This document shows, one piece after another, positions 22,859-36,942 of a stretch of DNA of 64,000 bases; the first letter of the stretch is position 1, and every line of letters begins with the position of its first letter. The notes below the pieces were generated by a model that saw nothing but the letters and a program-made list of their open reading frames with translations, ran no database searches and was not told the DNA's origin. The stretch spans positions 186,001 to 250,000 of the forward strand of contig CADCXA010000044.1 in the NCBI GenBank assembly GCA_902806565.1, read 5' to 3'. This DNA comes from Hypoxylon rubiginosum. Lineage: Eukaryota; Ascomycota; Sordariomycetes; Xylariales; Hypoxylaceae. Position numbers and translations under genes: made by a program.

Positions 22859-23612
22859 ATGGCTCGGCGACGAAAGCCGCCGCGGGCGGGCGCCGTCAAC
22901 GAGCTCCCGCCCCTCCGGATCCTCGGCCAGATCGCCGCGCTGCAGGGCGTCTACTACGCCGCGGCGCTGGTCCTGATGCTCTTCACGACCCTCGTCGCCG
23001 GCACGCGGTTCGGCCTCGACCTGGTCTTCGGGTGGGCCGACCTGCGCGGCGACACCACGCAGGGGTGGCTGATGGGGTTCGTCTGGCTGTGCTGCGCCGG
23101 CGTCGTGTTCGTCTAACCCCCCTTCTTCCCCTTCACTCCCTACCCCCGGGCAATATTCTAACAAAACAACGTAATGCAGGATCGTAGCCCTAGTAGCCCT
23201 AGTCGGGCGGTCGAAGCTCGTTCTCGACTTCGCGCTCACCCTACACTTCATACACCTCGTCGTCGTCACGCTATACACGGGCTTCGTCCCCCGCAACGTC
23301 GCCTGGTGGCTGACCATGGCCGTCTCGAGCGCCGTCGTCGTCTCGGGCGGCACCTACGGCTGCCAGTGGCGGGAGCTGCGGCCCATCAGCTTCGGCGGCA
23401 ACGGCGGCGGTAGCGGGAGAAACAACACCGGTGGTGGCGCGGCGGAAGGAGGAGCCGAGACGGCGGCGCAGCAGCAGCAGAACGGAGGGGCCGCCTCGGG
23501 CGACCAAGGAGACGAGGAGATGGGATTTTCGAGAGGGCGCGGCAGGGGCAGAGGGAGGGACGGCACCGGCGAGTACGAAATGGTCGGCTTGAAAGGCGAC
23601 GGGAACCGGTGA
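22859..23612 (+). CDS. SYS1: SYS1-family Golgi membrane protein
   Basis: Exons 22859-23106 and 23180-23612 give 226 residues. The 73-bp intron has a weak GTTCGT donor, a CTAAC branch and a GCAG acceptor, and it fuses AGVV to IVALVALVGRSK. Four hydrophobic segments are visible: ALQGVYYAAALVLMLF, the GWLMGFVWLCCAG strand running into exon 2, the FALTLHFIHLVVVTLYTG segment and WWLTMAVSSAVVVSG. Sys1 sits in the Golgi membrane and recruits the small GTPase Arl3/ARFRP1, which in turn recruits golgins for trans-Golgi tethering. The C-terminal tail of about 85 residues is a Gly/Gln-rich low-complexity extension ending in RGRGRGR repeats. Confidence 0.88.
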
Positions 23613-24213
23613 TATTTCGTTCCTTCCTGCCTTCGGTTGTTCCTCCGATATTCGACCCGCTTACGGCCGGTCGGCACTGTACAAATATTGCATTGCGTGG
23701 GCGTTGTTGCTTTTGCTTGAATATTAAAAATGGGAGGCCCGGAAGCAAAGGGGTGCCCATGTTTTGCGTGCCACACGTCACGATATTACTCCTGGTTTTG
23801 TTAAAAGGAGATGTTGGTCATTAAATCAACATGGAGATTATGGGACAACGCAAATAGCCGCATGAATAGATCTTACGGACTATCTAATCACTACCAAAAT
23901 TATTACCTATACTGCGAAGATACCTCGACGTCTGCAGACACCTAGACCACGAGTGCTGGCTCTCGGCCGTTGAAAAACTCATCTCGCACTAGAGCGGTAC
24001 TGCTTCGGGTTTAGTTTGAAGACAGCTAGATGAAAATGACCATCCTTAGCAGGTAGGTACTCAAGTGCTGGTTATGACTAATGCTTGTTGAGGAGAATAG
24101 ATAATTGGTTGAAGCTTCACGACACGACACAATTTTATCTCCGTAGCTCAAATACTTCGACTCTAGAGAGCACCAGAGTTGGTCTTGGAATACAAGAGAG
24201 AAAATCCGAGGGG

Positions 24214-24244
<31 letters not shown>

Positions 24245-24406
24245 CGTATGCGGCGTGTTGAAGAATAAGCCAACGATGATATACGTTAAGAGTCTTAGGT
24301 CTTATAGAATACGTGGCGTAATCCTCTCATTCTGAATAGGACTATGTCTAGGACGAAGTTTACGTATCCGCCGACGCAGAATCAAATACTACCGCCACCT
24401 TCATAG
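23613..24406. other. intergenic stretch with long poly-T
   Basis: 3' flank between convergent genes. It contains an uninterrupted run of 28 T residues at 24217-24244, preceded by GGGGGAG. No gene recognised. Confidence 0.6.
24217..24244. repeat. homopolymer T28
   Basis: Twenty-eight consecutive T on the plus strand, downstream of the serine-rich gene read on the minus strand. The length is likely to vary between isolates and to be error-prone in sequencing. Confidence 0.95.
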
Positions 24407-26934
24407 CTAGGAAACATCTAATTTCTTGTCCTTTCTCTCGTCCATAGAATCGGCCGAATCGTCACTACTGGATTCTGCCCCTTTACCAACCACTACCGTA
24501 TTAATAGTTCCGACGCTATCTTCCCGCATGGGCCCCGAGGGCCGGCGATGGCTGTCCAGACTACTGTGTCTGGTCTCGAGACAGTCGGGCGGGCAGAACG
24601 GGTCGGAATTTCCCGGCTCGCCTTGAGACTCGGACCAGGTGCATGGGTGGCAGGAATCGGCCTCGGTGTGCTCCGCAGTATTATCCATAAACCCTTCAGA
24701 CACGGCCTGACCTTTACAAGCTGGAGTATCCTTTGCTGTAGTAGTGGCGGAACACGATTTCTCGGGGTTAAAAACTCCTGTCAACGTTGCCGGCGAGCCT
24801 ACATCGGGTAGGGCAGATGACGATGCGATGGCGTGTCCAAACCCGAGTGAAGTACTAGAAAACGGCCGATCATACACACTCTCAGTCGCTTTTGGGCTAT
24901 ACGTCGACTCGGATGTCTTGCCGATAGACGAGACACGACTTGGAGGCGAGATCGCCTCATCTATATCTGAAAAGCCGCTTAGTGATCGTAACAAACTTTC
25001 AGGTTCCTCGGGAGGGGAAACAGAAACTGATGGTATAGAATTCTTTCGTCTATCTTCCGAAGAGCTATCATCCTGCGGTTCGGTCTCTTCATAACCGCCC
25101 CTGTTGATCGCCAACGGCTTCGGATACATGCCAGGATCATTCCCGCCAATGTGAGCGGCTGAACACTCTGGTAATGTGTCAACTTGAGAAGATGAGAATG
25201 AGAGGGAATTCTCGCCGAAATCCTCAGCTGGCTCCGCCGGCGATGCGACTTCATCTGGTGTTGTGACCTCCGATAGGTGACTCCGCTGTGCTCGCCGCCT
25301 ATGTCCTCGTCGGTGTGGTGATCTAGAAGTCGGGCTTGCGACGCCGGATTGGGAGCTCGACGACGCGGGTGTGTTGAATGGCATAGTCGGGGGCACGTCG
25401 AGCGTCGTCGAATTAGATAGCGATAGTTCATTATTGGTGGGACTTGCGGAACCGCTGTAGAGTGGCGAAGGTGAGATGGGAGAAGCATGCGAATATCCTG
25501 TCGAAGATCCGGATTTCCTGGATACTTGGTCAAGACTCGCTCTTGATGTGAGCCGGTCCAGTTCCGCCGCAGCAATAACTATACTAGCCATTGCCAGCGG
25601 GTCTAGGTGATTTCCGACGATATTAATCGAGCTTATGTTGGACTCTGGGGTGTTGAACAACGGGGTCTCGTTACCCGAAGACGGCCATATGTCCGCCGAA
25701 TCGCGGGCAAGGAGCCGGCGCTCCCTACTATCTGGAGGGGCTGGGAAATCGGATCGGATCGAAAAGGTAGATGAGCCTGGACGTCGAAGCCTCCGACCAA
25801 TCGATCGAAATTGCTTGGTAACAATGTTGCGAACATGGAAATGGTGTCGATGCCGGTCCTTGTTAAGGTCAAAACGCACTTGGCTGATGGGCTGTTCACT
25901 ATCCCGAGTCTAGAAGACCACCGGTCAATACACTTGCCATGAGACTATAGGCATCAGACGCTCACCTTAAGCATTGCGAACGATTTGTCGAACTCACCTA
26001 GCTGGTGGTGCAGCTCTGGACATGAATTGGCGGCATATCGCTTAAGGGCGTGGAACTGGACGTCATGCTGTGAGAGATATGAACATGACTTTCCATCGGA
26101 TTCATCTTCGCTCTTACTACCACTAGCTGCTGAGGATAGGTCGATGGGGCGTAATAGGTGAGTAAAGTCCAGATCTACAGCCTCTGATACATCATGTTTT
26201 CGACGAGGCTTCCTTTTCTCCCAGCTATTCTCCCAATCGATAGATCCAGACGTGTTGGACTTCCGCTTCTGAGAGCCATTGGACCTGTTTGCACTAGAAG
26301 TTGACTCTCTGAGATCGCTGAGACCATCCCGGAGCATCTTCGACAGTTTGTCGCTCTCGGAGCTGAGCGGTCCGTCGAGACCAGTCCCGGACTGCGCAGT
26401 CGATCGATTGTGTCGCGCAGGTGGCTCTTTAAATGTTGTGAGAATGAAAGTTGGTAACGTCCCGGCTTTATCTTCCGCGTCTAAAGGGGAACCGGGACTA
26501 TTCGAACTCGCTATACTGTTCTCTCCAATCTCGTCGCTCGGAAAATCAGAGCAAGAGATGCCGGATAGCCAAATAGAGATCAATTCGTTCTCGATGCTAC
26601 GTTCCTAACGGAATTTAGAGCCCTGTGACTCAACCGGGTTTGGGCTGACCGGTGTGAGGGACCGATCTCTATAAGCCTCGGAGGCCCGACGCGCCTGGCA
26701 AGAAGAGGCCAATCGTACACTGTGGCGGTACGGCTGGGGCGTGAAGAACCAGTGTTCGCCCTCATATTCTCGGCTGTTCTCCTTGCCGTACCGCTCGGCC
26801 GGGGCGGATTTGCAACTATGAGAGTGGTGTCTACGGGGAGGACATAGATAACCGTGGTAATTTCCCGTTGAGTTGGGCGATAGCAAGTATTCCTCGGGCG
26901 TGAGCGACGAGTGTCCATAGCGTACTGCTTGCAT
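24407..26934 (-). CDS. large serine-rich, mostly disordered protein
   Basis: The model is exons 26650-26934, 25966-26604 and 24407-25909 (minus strand), 808 residues. The 56-bp intron at 25910-25965 is solid (GTGAGC donor, TCTAG acceptor, phase 0). The first intron (26605-26649) is only 45 bp with a GTCAGC donor. It is proposed because the frame continues on both sides of an in-frame TAG at 26605-26607. The start is an ATG followed by AVRYGHSSLTPEEYL. A conserved-looking segment near residue 285, HDVQFHALKRYAANSCPEL, may form a short helical domain. The rest is Ser/Pro/Asp-rich with arginine patches, typical of a phosphorylated signalling or cell-polarity protein. I do not recognise a named family. 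Confidence 0.65.
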
Positions 26935-27943
26935 TACGAGGGTTTCGCGACTCCACTTGGTTGTTTTTTGAAAGGAGGGAGCCGATATACTTGAAAAAGG
27001 ACGATAGGCGACGGCGGATACGGAAAATGGAGGACTTGAAAATGTATTGCCACTTGGTGAGAGTAGAGGGCATTGTTCTAGGTATTGGGAAGTAAGGCAA
27101 CTAGGATATTAGGAGAATAGAGGATATGGAGCGACGCTGTAGGGAAGAGGGTCGCAGAGAATCGTAGATGATCAGGGTATATGTTGGATAATATGATGTA
27201 AGGTTTGTCATGTAGGTAAGTGTATTTAGCTTGAGAGATCTTGAATTTGATTAATCTCGCTTCGTGACTTCTATAAAATGCAGGAGTGTGATGATAGATG
27301 CCATCTACCTGTCTACCTGCCTGTTGAGTAAAGAGTCGGTTCCGCAAAGTTATCCTACCTACCTAGCCTCCTACTTCCTAAACGAAGTCTCATAGCCAGG
27401 AGGTGCATCCAGAGTTAGCAGAGAAAGTGAGAGTGAGGTCGTTGGATCCAAAACTCCTGGCATCCCTATTGGTAGCCATTCTAAGGAAATGGGAAACGCA
27501 GCAGTGATGAGCTGTAGATACAGCTGAACAGCCTGAAAAGATACATCAGAACCATGGGATTTCCGAATTGCCGTATAGACGCAAAGCACAGCTAGGTACC
27601 TAGGTATGTTGAGTTGACAGCTTTATCCTTTGTTTACCTTACATAAAGTATAAGGTACGAGATGTAGGTAATGAGGTCAGCGGTATTATTTGGCAAGAAT
27701 TTAGGGGTCCACTACCCGCCACTAGCCGATCTCGCACCCGGCTATTACTATTCTTTCGGACATGCCGAGGTAGCGTTGGCCGCTCTAATAACATACCTAG
27801 GGAAGAGCATCATTGTTTCAGCACTCTCTAGTTCTCTAAAGCGCCCGAGTCGGCCCCACAGCGGCTACTTTGCCCGCAATGAATAGCTTAAGCTTGAGAT
27901 TCCATTGTGCTCACCTCCATTTTCCCCAATCGAGAGTGCAGCC
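26935..27943. other. intergenic region
   Basis: Divergent promoter region between the serine-rich gene and glutaryl-CoA dehydrogenase. TACCTAGGTA at 27597-27606. No supported gene. Confidence 0.6.
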
Positions 27944-29381
27944 ATGTTCCGTTCAGCAATTTCCCGGGTTTCCAGACCAGCGGCCGCCTCCGTAAGGCAC
28001 CGCCAGGCTTTTAGAAGCTATGCCTCGGCTTCTAAGACCAAGTCTCTCTTCGATTGGGAAGACCCGTTAGCAAGCAAGACCCTACTCACCGAGGAAGAAC
28101 TTGCTATATCTGAGACGGCAGAGCGGTACTGCCAGGAGCAATTGCTACCGCGCGTTCTGCGTGAGTAATCTCCATGCTTTGCTTTTTCCGCTTTCGGTTA
28201 TCCGTCTCTAAAACTTGCTTGCTTGCTTTCTTGCTGACCGCATTACCCACGCAGAGGCCTATCGTGACGAGCACTATGACCCTGCCATCTTACTCGAGAT
28301 GGGCGAGCTTGGCCTCCTCGGCGCGAACCTGCATGGCTACGGCTGCGCCGGCACATCCACCGTGGCTTCCGGCCTCATCACTCGCGCCGTCGAGCGCGTA
28401 GACAGCGGGTACCGGTCGGGCATGTCGGTGCAGTCCTCCCTGGTCATGGGTGGCATCTACGAGTTCGGGACCGCCGAGCAGAAGGAGAAGTACCTGCCCG
28501 AAATGGCAAGGGGCAAGCTTCTCGGCGCTTTCGGACTCACGGAACCGAACCATGGCAGCGATCCGGGATCCATGGAGTCCACGGCGCGCCCGCACCCGAC
28601 CAAAAAGGGTTATCTCCTCTTGAGCGGCTCGAAGACCTGGATTACTAACTCGCCTATTGCCGATGTGCTTATGGTGTGGGCGAAGCTGCAAGAGACGGGC
28701 AAGATCAGGGGGTTCCTCATAGACAGGAAGGATTGCCCGCCGGGTACGCTGGAGACGCCGGCTATCAAGAACAAGACCGGCCTCCGGGCTAGCATCACGG
28801 GCATGATCCAGATGGACGATTGCCCGGTGCCGGAAGCCAATATGTTTCCTGATGTCGAGGGCTTAGGAGGGCCGTTTACTTGCCTGAACAGCGCCCGGTT
28901 CGGCATCTCCTTCGGTACTATGGGCGCCTTAGAAGACTGTATCGCCCGCGCGCGGACGTACGCTTTGGAGCGCAAACAGTTCAAGGGAAACCCCCTCGCC
29001 AAGTACCAGCTCGTGCAGAAAAAGCTAGCGGATGCCGCGACGGATGCCGCATATGGCGTCCTAGCCTCGATCCAGGTTGGCAGGCTCAAGGACGAAGGAA
29101 AAGCGACGCCGGAGATGATCAGTATGGTGAAGAGACAGAACTGCGACAGAGCGCTTGTGAACGCGAGGGCCCTGCAAGAGATTTTCGGAGGCAACGCCGT
29201 TAGCGACGAGTACCAGATTGGGAGACATGTGGCTAACTTGTTTGTGACTCAGACCTACGAAGGGCAGAGTGATATCCACAGTAAGTATATCCCCTGATCC
29301 CACAAGCCATCGCCTCTTGCTAATGCAGGCGTAGGTCTTATTCTCGGAAGAGCTGTTACTGGGGTACAAGCCTTTGTATGA
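27944..29381 (+). CDS. GCDH-like: glutaryl-CoA dehydrogenase, mitochondrial
   Basis: Exons 27944-28160, 28255-29280 and 29335-29381 give 429 residues. A basic presequence (MFRSAISRVSRPAAAS) indicates mitochondrial import. The acyl-CoA dehydrogenase fold is complete. VDSGYRSGMSVQSSLVM carries the arginine that selects glutaryl-CoA, GLTEPNHGSDPGSM and KTWITNSPIADV bind FAD, and TYEGQSDIHS contains the catalytic base Glu408. The enzyme oxidises and decarboxylates glutaryl-CoA to crotonyl-CoA in lysine and tryptophan breakdown. The last intron has two acceptor choices six bases apart (AG at 29328 or 29334). The second gives DIHSLILGRAVTG, which fits the family best. Call is firm. Confidence 0.95.
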
Positions 29382-30949
29382 TACCTAGGTAGCTAAAGTC
29401 GAAGCCTTCCGAGATCATATCGCTGTGTATCATTTTAATATTTGTGTAACAGCATCCTTTAGCCTACGAGGGATCACGTTGTGATTCATGAACACATAGA
29501 TAGACTATCAATACAAGGTATTATTAGTACTCGACCAATATACCAAGGTAGGCAGGTAAGAGTTGGGTGCTCCCGAAATATATCTGTTTCCGCGTTTGAA
29601 TTAAACATTCTATTTGCCCCCTTCGGCTCGGATATTAAAGACTGCTGCTACTCGACTCTTTGCTCTTCATAAGACTGGACTGCTTAGCAAATATGATTCG
29701 TATCGAGTCACGAGCATCAAACCTAGCTAGGATGTCTCCACGTTGTACTTCGTACGGATTGAATGGAAACATATCATTCAAGTATATCTGGCTTTGCGCC
29801 ATCGCTAGCCATCAAGGTAACCATATAGATCTAGCGTTATAAGACTATCCAAGCTTGGTAATTAGGTACTTGGGTAGTGTTTTGTAAGGGGTGGGTCATC
29901 AATCGCCCGGACGCATTCAAACACCCCTACGGTGGATGTTATTCAGCATGAGTAAATATGAGTAATCGACCGGACGGCAACTGACGACAGCTGAGGCAAA
30001 CACCTTGTCAATATCAGGTCGGGTACGGAATACCTCCTAGCAGATAATGGAAGATCAGGCTTGCTTAGGTGTTTGATCAGGCACGCATAGGCACCTATCT
30101 CGTACCTACATGCACCCACCATCTACCTGAGCAATGTCGTGTGGCCTGTCGCCGCCGTCGATGGATCATGGTGGTAACGGCAGCGCCGCTTCTTCGGGTC
30201 CAATAGGAATTGGCCGGATTCTTTTATTGGTCAAAGCCCAGCGCTTGGGTACCATTGATACATTTGATACATCCTTGACTCCTTGATTCCTAACCACAAT
30301 GTGCACCTGTCTGCCAATTCTGCCTGTGCATTTAACTTGACCTGTAACGACCTGAATTAAATAAAATAATAAAATACTACACGTATGTACTTCGTACCTT
30401 AGGTACTAAGTACATAATCCGCTCAGCCACTCTCAGCCACGAAAGTTGGAGAATATCTTTACGCTTTCTTCCCTTTGATTGGCCTAAAACGCAGCGCCTA
30501 CCCATTCTTTATTGTTGTCCCTTGACTAAAAGGTTGGTCCGTGCTCCGGTATCCGAAAATCCACCCTCCCAGTCTTTTCATTCCGTCACCTGAAAAAAGA
30601 CCTGCCCGACTTTCCCTTCTCCCCGCTACCATCTTTCGCATTTGCAAGTCCACCATCACGACTGTCACTATTCCTTCGGCGTCAACCACAACAACATATA
30701 TTCTCCCTTCGACTCCTAGATCTTTGCTAGATTGACTATTAGTCAATCCGACTCCCTCTCTGGTACATTCCGACCTATTTTTCCCTTTCCCAAGATCCCG
30801 CCTCTTTGTCTGCAAACTTGCCTTCACACCTCCATCTATTTCTCCCGCATTCCATACTGACCGCAAGTATAAATAGCCGTTTTTCTCAACTGCAGAGATA
30901 CAGCCTCCGAACACAACACACAAAACCCGCAACCACACACAACCACGAA
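29382..30949. other. intergenic region
   Basis: TACCTAGGTA at 29382-29391 directly follows the dehydrogenase stop codon. The last about 450 bp are pyrimidine-rich promoter and leader of the UBC4-type gene. No other gene is supported. Confidence 0.6.
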
Positions 30950-32017
<1,068 letters not shown>

Positions 32018-35000
32018 GATGAGAGGTTTGCGGAATCCTCGAGCAGCATGAGGTTTTGATATGGGAGGCGATGGGCATAGCACTTATTGGTAGTGATACC
32101 GAAAGGGATACGGGCTTTCTTTCCACCTTAGGCAATAGGATCTGCATCAACCATTGTCTCTGTCCATTCGTCGTTATGGCTTAATGCGCCTCGCGATGAA
32201 CTATTCAAGCACATGATTTTCGGAACGGGACGAGATTGACTTGCTAGGGCGTGGGAGTTTTTACGAGATAGGCATGCATTAATGAAGGGACTCTTCTCTA
32301 CTGAATTGCAGTCCTCAATGACATCTACCCCAAATTTGTTATGATGCACTTTTCGTCGCCATTTTATGTGCTGTTCCTGGAATCCGTTATACTCGTGACC
32401 CCATCGTACCCTATTGTAACCGAGTAAATGGCAATGCTTGGAGTGAATACCGTGTCGGCGGTCTGGATGGGTTCCTGGCGGGTTAGTAGGCTGACCGTTA
32501 CGATAATTGATAATTACAACATGCGAAGTTCTTTCATATTTCCGGGCGTGTAGATTCAAGTGATAAGACATGACATGACAAGAGTGCCCTGGCCGCTACT
32601 AAATCATTTCGATTCTAGATTTCGTACCTAAAAGTTGAGAGAACCACGGATTAATCATCGCCTGCAATACGTACCCCATGTTTCAGCTGCGCAATTAGAG
32701 TCGAATGACGGGCTGATATGTGATGCCTCCACAGTCTAGTCGTAAGGTGATGGTACGTTTTACAGCAAGATAATTAGATAACGGCGTTTTCACTACGGAT
32801 ATTTCTTTTCAAATATTACTACGACGAGTTGCCAAAATATAGATAAATATAGATATGGACGGATTCAGACGTTCCTGTTTCGTAGGATCTGGAGGGATTA
32901 TGTTTTCGCACGAGACAGAGTCAGACGTGGCTTGGAGAAACACGCGAGGGGGCCGGCGTGGGGGCGGACTGGGAAAGTCGAGATATTTAGAAATATTCGT
33001 AAAAACATGAAGAAAGTTCGACTTGATATATATTTGGAATCACAACCTCGTGTCTCTAGATCTGCTCCGGGATCTCACATTGAAGATTGTGTGATACCCA
33101 AATACCTTTGCGATGCGATATGTATGTGCTTCTACCGTTTGACTTTGGTTGTTGGCTCTTGGTATTTTGAAGTGATGGATGACTATATTCGAACTCGCTG
33201 GCATCATGATTCATGATAGCATCATGTACCTCGCCACTTGGTACCTGTCAGGCTCCTTAAACAAAATCGAAGGGGTGTTGCATGCATTTTGAATAATGGT
33301 TCCCATCTTCAATATAAAGTGGGGGTTTGCGTCGTGAGCCGCCCTGGCACTTGTCAAGGTTGGCAACAGTTTTGGAACCGCGTGATAACCCCGGCGCCAA
33401 TCTGCCGAGCAGATCTAGCTTACATAAGGCATATCGATATCAGATAACACATTCTGCAGCTATTGATTGTACTAAGAAAAGACGTAAACTGCTAATCAGA
33501 AAATATCCAATCGTCCATCTTGTTGTTAACGTGTTAACGTGTCAACGTGTTGGGCATAAAAAAGGTCGAGCTGGCGCTTGTCTCCCTTTTGATGCCAACC
33601 CATGCAGCTCATGGCAGCTCGAGTCTCGCATGTGTCAAGGACCCCTGACGAAACATTCTGAGGCGTAGGCGCCGTGGATCTCGGGGCGATGGGCCAATCA
33701 ACGCTTCTGCCTCGACGGCGCCATCCCCATAATTCAAACCAGGTCCAAGCCTCAATCCCCCCCTCCCCCTGTTTTTCTTAAACTTCCCCTTCTCATTTGC
33801 GACCTGGCAAAAGCCCCCAGCGCTCGACAGGCTTTTTCGAACTGCTATGATGATTTGGCCTGGGCCGCTTGGCGATGGATTGCGTACGCCATTTCATGTC
33901 TGTTCTGTATCGAGGCATATCGTCACGAAGACAGTGGCGCCATTACCCACCTCTATCCTTGCTAAGGATCCGAAGATCAGACAAGACTGGCCCGGGAGAG
34001 TCGAACAAGTTGTTCAACACAGTCTAATGAATAATATTCTACATTGGCAGAAAGTACTGTCAGTGAATCTCGATGCTTTACAGAGTCAAGGACAGCTCTC
34101 GTGTGTCTACTAGGTAGACGGGGTCTAGCAGCTATTCGGCCTAGGTAGGCTAATTTCATTCGACTTACTAGGCACTCAACCAGGAAAGTTGCCTTTTGAG
34201 CCTCCATATGCTTCCACGGCCACGAAATCATTATGGTAAGGCTGTAACTGCTTCTCGGCCAGATCCAGGACCCATCTACTACCATGTAAAAGCCCCTGAC
34301 GAGTGTTACGGGTACCCAATCGCAGATGTCTGGTCTGCTGAATCACTCACTTTAACTTGTCGCCGTCTTAAGTTACTGATACCCATCTACCCTTGCATTT
34401 TCCTTCCTTCAAACCCCCCAGAATCATATCATTCCAGTTCCTTTCCCCTGTTCATTTTCTTTTACGTGTACTACTGGGCTTCTGGTCATTTTCTTTCCCC
34501 TAATAGCCCATGCCGCCGTACCGTTGACGTTAGCGAACCCCCGGCAAAGGTGTTGTACCCAGGTATGATCTACGAAAATGGCCTGATGTTTCCTATTCTT
34601 GGCACTCTACCATATTATCCACCGCCTTCCCGCCTCTTGCATGAGATCTTCGGAACCCTTTCTCTCCTTTCCCTTCGTTTCCCTCGCAAACGCTTCTTTT
34701 TACCGTCCTTCTTCCTTGTCGTAGGTGCGCTGTGCGATTTCTTGCGTTGGCTTACAGGTAGCTGCGTAGCAGGCTTCCAGGCCGACTTTCCATTCTTTTG
34801 AGCTTTCGCGCCCGTCTACCTCGTCCGATTCTTTTTTCCTTCGATGGCCGTGTGCCCCGTTCAGCAGGCTCTGAATTAGCGATTACCTGTTATTTTTTTT
34901 TGGCCGTACCGAGGAACGTGGTTCCGAAATATAATACAAGATCTAATAAGAGGAGGTGTCAGTGTTGTATATCGGCAACTACAATAGAAAAATTAAAGGG

Positions 35001-35090
35001 AATTGGGAAGATTAAGGAATACTTTTACCCAGGAAACGATTTCACATCGACAACCGCCAAAGAATTTCTACGAAATACTCTTCGATTAAG
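32018..35090. other. long intergenic region; NoxA promoter and leader at its right end
   Basis: No supported gene. The stretch 34380-35090 is strongly pyrimidine-rich and then A+T-rich, as expected for a fungal promoter and a long 5' leader of the NADPH oxidase gene. A 201-codon open frame at 34196-34801 has no coding character. Local CGTGTTAACGTGTCAACGTG repeats occur near 33530. Confidence 0.55.
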
Positions 35091-36942
35091 ATGTCGTACT
35101 ACGGAGGTGCTCAGTATATGGCGGAGAAGCCGTCGGAGAGGTCAAGATGGACGCCGTTGACAAGAATGTTGCTATCGGGAGAGATGACACAGGAACGGCA
35201 GAAGGAACTGACGATGCGAGAAAAATTCGATAAGTGGATGATCAACGAGGGTTACCGAAGATTGTGTGTGGTCATCGTGAGTCTCCTTCGTAGGACAGCA
35301 GTGCTGATTATTATGGTAGTTTCGTCTTCGTCTTCATGGCCCTCCATGCCATGGTTTTCGCTTTCGGCTTCGTCAACTACGCCGTCAAGGATAATCTGCA
35401 AATTGCGCGAGATACCTTTGGCCCTACTTACATGATTGCTCGATCGGCGGCGTTGGTACTTCATGTGGATGTGGCCATGATTCTGCTGCCGGTCTGCAGG
35501 ACATTCATCTCAATGGCGAGACAGACGCCTCTCAACGGTATCATCCAGTTCGATAAGAATATTACGTTCCACATCACCACCGCGTGGTCCATCTTTTTTT
35601 TCTCCTGGGTCCACACGATAGCTCATTGGAACAACTTGGCCCAGATTGCTGCTAAGAACAATCTTGGTTTCTACGGATGGCTGGTTGCGAACTTGGTGTC
35701 GGGTCCGGGATGGACAGGATATATCATGTTGATTGCGCTCACCGGAATGGTAGTGACGTCGTATGAGAAGCCGAGACGAGCGAACTACGAACGATTCTGG
35801 TACACGCACCACATGTTCATCGTCTTCTTCTTTTTCTGGTCCTTCCACGGCGCCTTCTGTATGATCCAGCCCGATTTCGCACCGTTCTGCGTCTCGATTG
35901 GTACCTCTGCTATCGGTGTCTTCTGGCAATACTGGATGGTTGGAGGTTTCACCTATCTCGCTGAACGAGTTGCTCGTGAATTGCGTGGACGCCACAAGAC
36001 TTATATCTCGAAAGTCATCCAGCATCCGAGCAACGTGTGCGAAATTCAAATCAAGAAAGAGAACACGAAGACCCGAGCTGGACAGTACATTTTCTTCTGC
36101 TGTCCAGAAGTATCGCTTTGGCAGTACCATCCGTTCACTCTGACCAGCGCACCCGAGGAGGACTACATCTCGATTCACATGCGTGTCGTCGGTGACTTCA
36201 CTAGGGCTGTTTCCACAGCCCTTGGGTGCGAATTTGGCAAGAAGGACAGCAAGGATACCTCGAAGGTTGTAGGAGTTGACGGTCAGAACAGCGATGTGGA
36301 TCCTGCTCTGAGAAGAGTTCTCCCTCGCGTCTATATCGATGGTCCGTTCGGCTCTGCCTCTGAGGATGTGTTCAAGTACGAAGTCTCGGTCCTCTGTGGT
36401 GCTGGTATCGGTGTCACACCTTTTGCGTCCATTCTGAAGTCGATCTGGTATCGCATGAACTACCCGCAGAAGAAGACGCGGCTCGCCAAGGTGTACTTTT
36501 TCTGGATCTGCAGAGATTTCGGCTCCTTCGAATGGTTCCGCTCCTTACTCTTGGCTATCGAGGCGCAAGATGTCGATAACAGGATCGAGATTCACACGTA
36601 TCTCACGGCCAAGATCAAGGCTGACGACGCGACAAACATCATGATCAATGACGCCAATGCCGACAAGGACACAATTACCGGACTGCGAAGTCCGACGAAC
36701 TTCGGACGACCAAACTGGGATATGATCTTCAGAGGCATCCGGAAACTGCACTCGCCCGCCGAGGCCGGTGTGTTCTTCTGTGGGCCGAAGGGTCTAGGTA
36801 GCGTGCTGCACGTCTTCTGCAACAAATACAGCGAACCTGGGTAAGTCAAATGTCTTAGGGGTTTGCGTAAGTACTACATACGCGGATTATAGGCTAACTG
36901 GATGACAGCTTCTCATTCGTTTGGGGCAAAGAAAACTTCTAG
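35091..36942 (+). CDS. noxA: NADPH oxidase A (Nox1/NoxA)
   Basis: Exons 35091-35263, 35320-36840 and 36909-36942 give 575 residues. The first intron (56 bp, GTGTGT donor) is fixed by the frame that yields YRRFFVFVFMALHAM, and the last joins SEPG to FSFVWGKENF. Six membrane helices form a ferric-reductase domain with heme histidines in helix 3 (H142 and H156, 14 apart) and in the YTHHMF...SFHGAF helix. HPFTLTSAP binds FAD; GAGIGVTPFASILKS and FFCGPKGLG bind NADPH. There are no EF-hands and no long N-terminal extension, which points to NoxA rather than NoxB or NoxC. The enzyme makes superoxide for hyphal development and sexual fruiting, with NoxR and Rac as usual partners, which are not in this window. 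Confidence 0.95.

Noticed and set aside
34196..34801. 201-codon plus-strand open frame upstream of NoxA
   Set aside because: Composition follows the pyrimidine-rich promoter or leader; no domain, no proper start context and no conserved pattern.
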